Source: Promethearchaeota archaeon Loki_b31
Lineage (GTDB): Archaea; Asgardarchaeota; Lokiarchaeia; Sigyniarchaeales; SOKP01
Length of the DNA stretch: 64,000 nt
Assembly (NCBI GenBank): GCA_005222975.1
Contig: NJBI01000007.1
Span: forward strand, 1-64,000
Reading direction: 5' to 3'
The number at the start of each line of letters is the position of its first letter. Position 1 is the stretch's first letter. The translations under genes were made by a program, and so were the position numbers. Below, piece after piece: positions 60,193-64,000 of the stretch. The notes below the pieces were generated by a model. It was not told the DNA's origin. It saw only the letters and a program-made list of their open reading frames with translations, and made no database searches.

Positions 60193-62553
60193 GTGAAAAA
60201 TATGAGTAGGAAAGGCGCAAAATTAAAGATTGATAGCTACTCAGGTCCATTCGGGCAAATCAAAGGATTTGAATTGACTACGGGCAGAGTATCTTACGGT
60301 GATGAGACAGAGTGGGAGCCAGAAGGCCCTCATATGAAGCCCCACATTCCCACGCTTAGAAGCTGGTTCTTTAAACTTATGGAAAGGTATAAACCTTTTT
60401 ATATGCCGATTTGCGACATGTGTTGCTTATGCACATTCGGTAAGTGTAATCTTTCCAAGGGCAGAACTGGTGCGTGCGGAATCAACATGGAAGGAGCATG
60501 TGCAAAGATTGTAGAAATTGCGTGCTGCATTGGCGCTAGTTGCCATTCTGCACACGGAGACCATCTACTTCATTGGCTAAAAGAAAAGTTTGGTAACGTT
60601 CCTATAGATTTCGGGAACAATATCGCAATTGAAATGCCTATGACCCGATTAATCGTCGGAATGAAGCCAGAAACTTTAGAAGACTTAGAAGAGGCTATGA
60701 AATGGGTTCAATTTAATATTACACATCTTCTAGCATCGGGACACACAGGTCAAGAAGCTTCTTACTTAGACTACGAAGCAAAATCTTTTCTAGCTGGTCT
60801 TTGCGACCATGTAGGAATGGAAATAAGTGATGCCGTTCAAATTGCTGCTTATGGATTTCCCTGTGGAGACCCTGATGTCCCAATCGTCGAATTAGGCATG
60901 GGTACAATGGATTTCGAAAATAAGGCAACTATCTTGTTGATTGGGCACAATGTAGCTCCAGGGATTGAATTAGTTGATTATCTGAGAGAAAAAGGTTTAG
61001 AAGATAAAGTGGATGTAGGAGCAATTTGTTGCACAGCGCTCGATTTAACAAGGTATTACAGTGGTGCAAAAATAGTCGGTTCGCTTTCCCGTCAGATGCA
61101 TTACATCCGTTCGGGTTTAGCCGATGTTGTTGTTGTAGACGAACAATGCGTACATCTTCGCGCTTTTGAGCAAGCAAAACTTGTTGGCGCTCCCTTCATT
61201 GCTACGAATGAAAAGATAATGGCAGGGTTACCGGACAGAACTGATGACCCCGCAGAAGAAATTATTGACGATTTAGTTAGTGGTAAAGCGGATGGCGTAT
61301 TAATTTTAGACCCAATAAAGGCAGGAAAAGTTATTGCTGAAGTTGCAGTTAAAATAAAGCCTATAAGAAATGGTAGAAGCGCGGTTCCAGACGAAGACGG
61401 TTGTATAACTATGGCGATGAATTGCAATGGGTGCGGTAACTGTCAACGAAATTGTCCCAACGATTTACCCATAGTAGAAGGCGTACGATTAGCTAAAGAA
61501 GGAGATTTTTCTGTATTAGCAGAGCAATGTTATGATGCATGCTTGGATTGTGGCCGATGCGAGGCTGACTGTATGAAAAACGTATCACCTCTCACTCTTA
61601 TAATGTATGCTGGACGGGATAGAATCAGAAATGAGAAATACAATTGTCGATCTGGGAGAGGACCGATTCAAGATACTGAAATCCGTAATGTTGGTGCTCC
61701 AATAGTGCTTGGTGAAATTCCCGGAATCGTTGCTATTATTGGTTGTGCAAATTACGGTAAAGAAATTCAGGAATTGTATTTGCTTGCTGAAGAATTCTGT
61801 GTGAGGAACTATATAGTAGTTGTTTCTGGGTGTGCTGCGATGGACATAGGGCTCGTTAAAAACGAAGAAGGCCAAACTTTATATGACAGATTCCCAGGCG
61901 ATTTCGATCGTGGCGGTCTAGTAAACGTAGGAAGTTGCGTTTCGAACCCTCACATAACAGGAGCGACAGTTAAAGTAGCTAGTATATTCGCACGTCGTCC
62001 AATTAGAGGTAACTTTGAAGAAATTGCTGATTACGTCTTAAATAGAGTTGGAGCTGTCGGAGTAGCTTGGGGTGCAATGAGTCAGAAAGCCGCAAGTATT
62101 GCAAGTAGTGCTAATGGGATTGGAGTTCCCGCAATTGTTGGCCCTCACGCAGCGGAATATCGTCGTATGTATATAGGACGATCTGACGACGAAGATACTT
62201 GGAAAGTGTATAATGCAAGAGATGGTACTGGCGACCATTTAATTGGACCAGGACCAGAACATTTGCTCACACCAGCAGAAACCATAGAACAAGCAATTTG
62301 CTTAGTTGCAAAATTAGCGATACGACCCGCAGACAACTCAAAAGGAAGGATGATTAAACTATCTCATTGGATTGACCTTGAACGAAAATACAAGGGCGTT
62401 CAATTTCCAAACGATTTAGAAAGATTCATTCGAGTTGAAGCTGACATTCCAATTAGTATGAAAACAGAAATTCAAGAGTTTCTTAAGGCAAAAGGTTGGC
62501 AACCAAAAGAGATCATTGATCCTACCTTACTTAAGCGATTATGTAGAGAGTAA
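60193..62553 (+). CDS. cdhA: CO dehydrogenase/acetyl-CoA synthase complex alpha subunit
   Basis: MCCLCTFGKCNL, ACCIGASCHSAHGDHLLHW, CNGCGNCQRNCP, CYDACLDCGRCEADC; ATG alternative at 60202. Confidence 0.95.
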   Translation: MKNMSRKGAKLKIDSYSGPFGQIKGFELTTGRVSYGDETEWEPEGPHMKPHIPTLRSWFFKLMERYKPFYMPICDMCCLCTFGKCNLSKGRTGACGINMEGACAKIVEIACCIGASCHSAHGDHLLHWLKEKFGNVPIDFGNNIAIEMPMTRLIVGMKPETLEDLEEAMKWVQFNITHLLASGHTGQEASYLDYEAKSFLAGLCDHVGMEISDAVQIAAYGFPCGDPDVPIVELGMGTMDFENKATILLIGHNVAPGIELVDYLREKGLEDKVDVGAICCTALDLTRYYSGAKIVGSLSRQMHYIRSGLADVVVVDEQCVHLRAFEQAKLVGAPFIATNEKIMAGLPDRTDDPAEEIIDDLVSGKADGVLILDPIKAGKVIAEVAVKIKPIRNGRSAVPDEDGCITMAMNCNGCGNCQRNCPNDLPIVEGVRLAKEGDFSVLAEQCYDACLDCGRCEADCMKNVSPLTLIMYAGRDRIRNEKYNCRSGRGPIQDTEIRNVGAPIVLGEIPGIVAIIGCANYGKEIQELYLLAEEFCVRNYIVVVSGCAAMDIGLVKNEEGQTLYDRFPGDFDRGGLVNVGSCVSNPHITGATVKVASIFARRPIRGNFEEIADYVLNRVGAVGVAWGAMSQKAASIASSANGIGVPAIVGPHAAEYRRMYIGRSDDEDTWKVYNARDGTGDHLIGPGPEHLLTPAETIEQAICLVAKLAIRPADNSKGRMIKLSHWIDLERKYKGVQFPNDLERFIRVEADIPISMKTEIQEFLKAKGWQPKEIIDPTLLKRLCRE

Positions 62554-62690
62554 TTGAATTTTTATTTTTTTTTATCTTTTTTTTAATTTATTAAAAATTT
62601 AGAACAAAGAATTTAAAATTACATATTAATTTTTATTGATTAATTAAATTATATATCGAATCTAATTGATTGATATCAGGCTTAAAAAAT

Positions 62691-62915
62691 ATGGTTGATA
62701 AACAGTTATTAAAACTTTCAAAATTATGCGAGCATTGGGCAAATCACAACGATTCTCATAAAGAAAGTTTTGTAAAATGGCGAGACGTCGCAAAGGAAAA
62801 AAGTCTAACTTCAGTTGTGGAAAATTTAAACAACGCGATTGAAATGATGGATAAATGCACCGAATACTTGCTTTCGGCAAAAGAGTTTATTCGCTTGAAT
62901 GGCTTGAATGAATAA
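62691..62915 (+). CDS. Small helical His-containing protein downstream of cdhA
   Basis: MVDKQLLKLSKLCEHWANHNDSHKESFVKWRDVAKEKSL...; ATG 62691 preferred over track TTG 62670. Confidence 0.6.
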   Translation: MVDKQLLKLSKLCEHWANHNDSHKESFVKWRDVAKEKSLTSVVENLNNAIEMMDKCTEYLLSAKEFIRLNGLNE

Positions 62916-63012
62916 AGAAAAGAATTTTAAATTTCTAAATTTTTTTGTTTTAACAAACTTAAGGAATTCGGTATTTAATCGTTAGAATTATTAGAATTAA
63001 AAAGAAAAATAA

Positions 63013-64000
63013 TTAAAGGAATAAATTAATTAGAGGTAATAGTTGTTGCTTGAAGTAATCGATTTTTTCGTAAAGAAGCTCGACATTTTCGGATAAGATC
63101 CATAAATAAACGGGGATGTTCAATTCTGAATATTCAAATAGTTTTTCTCCTCGAATAGTAAACCCATTTAGTGGAAAATCGAGTGTTATCGAAGGCTCTC
63201 TAATTAATCCAATTGAATTGTGGAAGTTTGAGAGAGTTTGCATAATTAAAGCGGTATTATTTAACAATGCCGTGTCAGTCTCTGAGTCTGTGAAGTTTCC
63301 AAAAATTAATCCATCCATGGAAATCAAACTTGCAGCTTTACCTTCAATTGTATGGATGAAATCTTCGAGGATGTTTTCGATAATTTCAGATGTTTCGGAG
63401 ACCTTTTTTAACGCCTCACTGAACATTTGCATTATCGTTTCTTTCTGAAATATTGTTGTATCGGAATAGCTAATAGGCATTTTCTCAAATTCCCCAGCAA
63501 TGTGATTGAATTTAGATTTTATAGTAGATACGTTATTCTGCCATTCGAGCGAGGTGCGAACATCCTGATCGCTTTTTGAAAGTACAATTAAAATTGGGGG
63601 AGACTCATTTAATTGTTTTAAAGCTTTCAATACTTGACGGAAATAATTCGCAGATTCTGTAAATCGTTCAGTCTCTTGGGTGTCGACAACGTACAAAATT
63701 AAATCAGCCTCAGTAAAAAATAATTCAGGTTTATTAAAGTATAGTTTCTCTCTATACTGAACTTGACCACCTAAATCCCATGAGAGTATTGGATAACCGA
63801 AAAAATCTAATTTTACGCGTTTGACCCCCCTTGTTGGTAACAAAGCCTTAATTATAGAATACTTATCCTGAAGCACTGCCAAAATACTGGTCTTCCCACC
63901 ATTATCGAGTCCAATCATTAATAGCTTTTTATGAGTTCTTAACTTTTCACTAATCGCTTTCTCTAATACTTGAGCTATCTTGACCCATTTTGTAAGAATA
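63013..64000 (-). CDS. Arf/Rag-like small GTPase with C-terminal regulatory domain (5' end outside window)
   Basis: GLDNGGKTS, WDLGGQVQYR, LSKSDQD; in-frame upstream ILTKWVKIAQVLEKAISEKLRTHKKLL runs to the edge. Confidence 0.85.
   Translation of the reverse strand, partial: ILTKWVKIAQVLEKAISEKLRTHKKLLMIGLDNGGKTSILAVLQDKYSIIKALLPTRGVKRVKLDFFGYPILSWDLGGQVQYREKLYFNKPELFFTEADLILYVVDTQETERFTESANYFRQVLKALKQLNESPPILIVLSKSDQDVRTSLEWQNNVSTIKSKFNHIAGEFEKMPISYSDTTIFQKETIMQMFSEALKKVSETSEIIENILEDFIHTIEGKAASLISMDGLIFGNFTDSETDTALLNNTALIMQTLSNFHNSIGLIREPSITLDFPLNGFTIRGEKLFEYSELNIPVYLWILSENVELLYEKIDYFKQQLLPLINLFL

Noticed and set aside
1-64000. tRNA/rRNA genes, CRISPR arrays, transposases
   Set aside because: None recognised by eye; a tRNAscan-SE/Infernal/CRISPR-finder run would be needed to exclude small RNAs

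Overview
AT-rich archaeal chromosome segment. The gene content points to an Asgard, probably Lokiarchaeia-like, archaeon: Arf/Rag-like small GTPases with extra domains, a V4R protein, an A/V-type ATPase operon, archaeal RadA, EndA and CdhA. The taxonomy is inferred from protein content only. Main blocks: (i) 0.6-3.5 kb nucleotidyltransferase + GH13. (ii) 4.3-14.9 kb, a candidate unusual amino-acid pathway: Ddl-like ATP-grasp ligase, ornithine-racemase-like PLP enzyme, B12-binding domain fused to a glutamate-mutase-epsilon-like barrel, octopine-dehydrogenase-like enzyme, HgdA/B-type dehydratase subunits and an HgdC-type activase. (iii) 15-16.6 kb, two VIT1-like membrane genes, one split at an A10 run. 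(iv) 17.5-23.9 kb, a giant acidic repeat protein with a LAGLIDADG domain, a HerA/VirB4-like ATPase and a small membrane protein. (v) 24.5-36 kb, a complete A/V-ATPase operon plus a second catalytic A subunit in which the near-invariant GER motif reads GEP. (vi) Two tandem MEMO1-family genes, one without two of the conserved metal/active-site residues. (vii) A phosphohexomutase-like protein missing several catalytic motifs, large GH13 and GH57 enzymes and a second nucleotidyltransferase. (viii) GTPase, V4R and a cdhA not followed by cdhB/C. Some genes appear to need non-AUG starts or single-base homopolymer corrections. No tRNA, rRNA or CRISPR array was recognised by eye.
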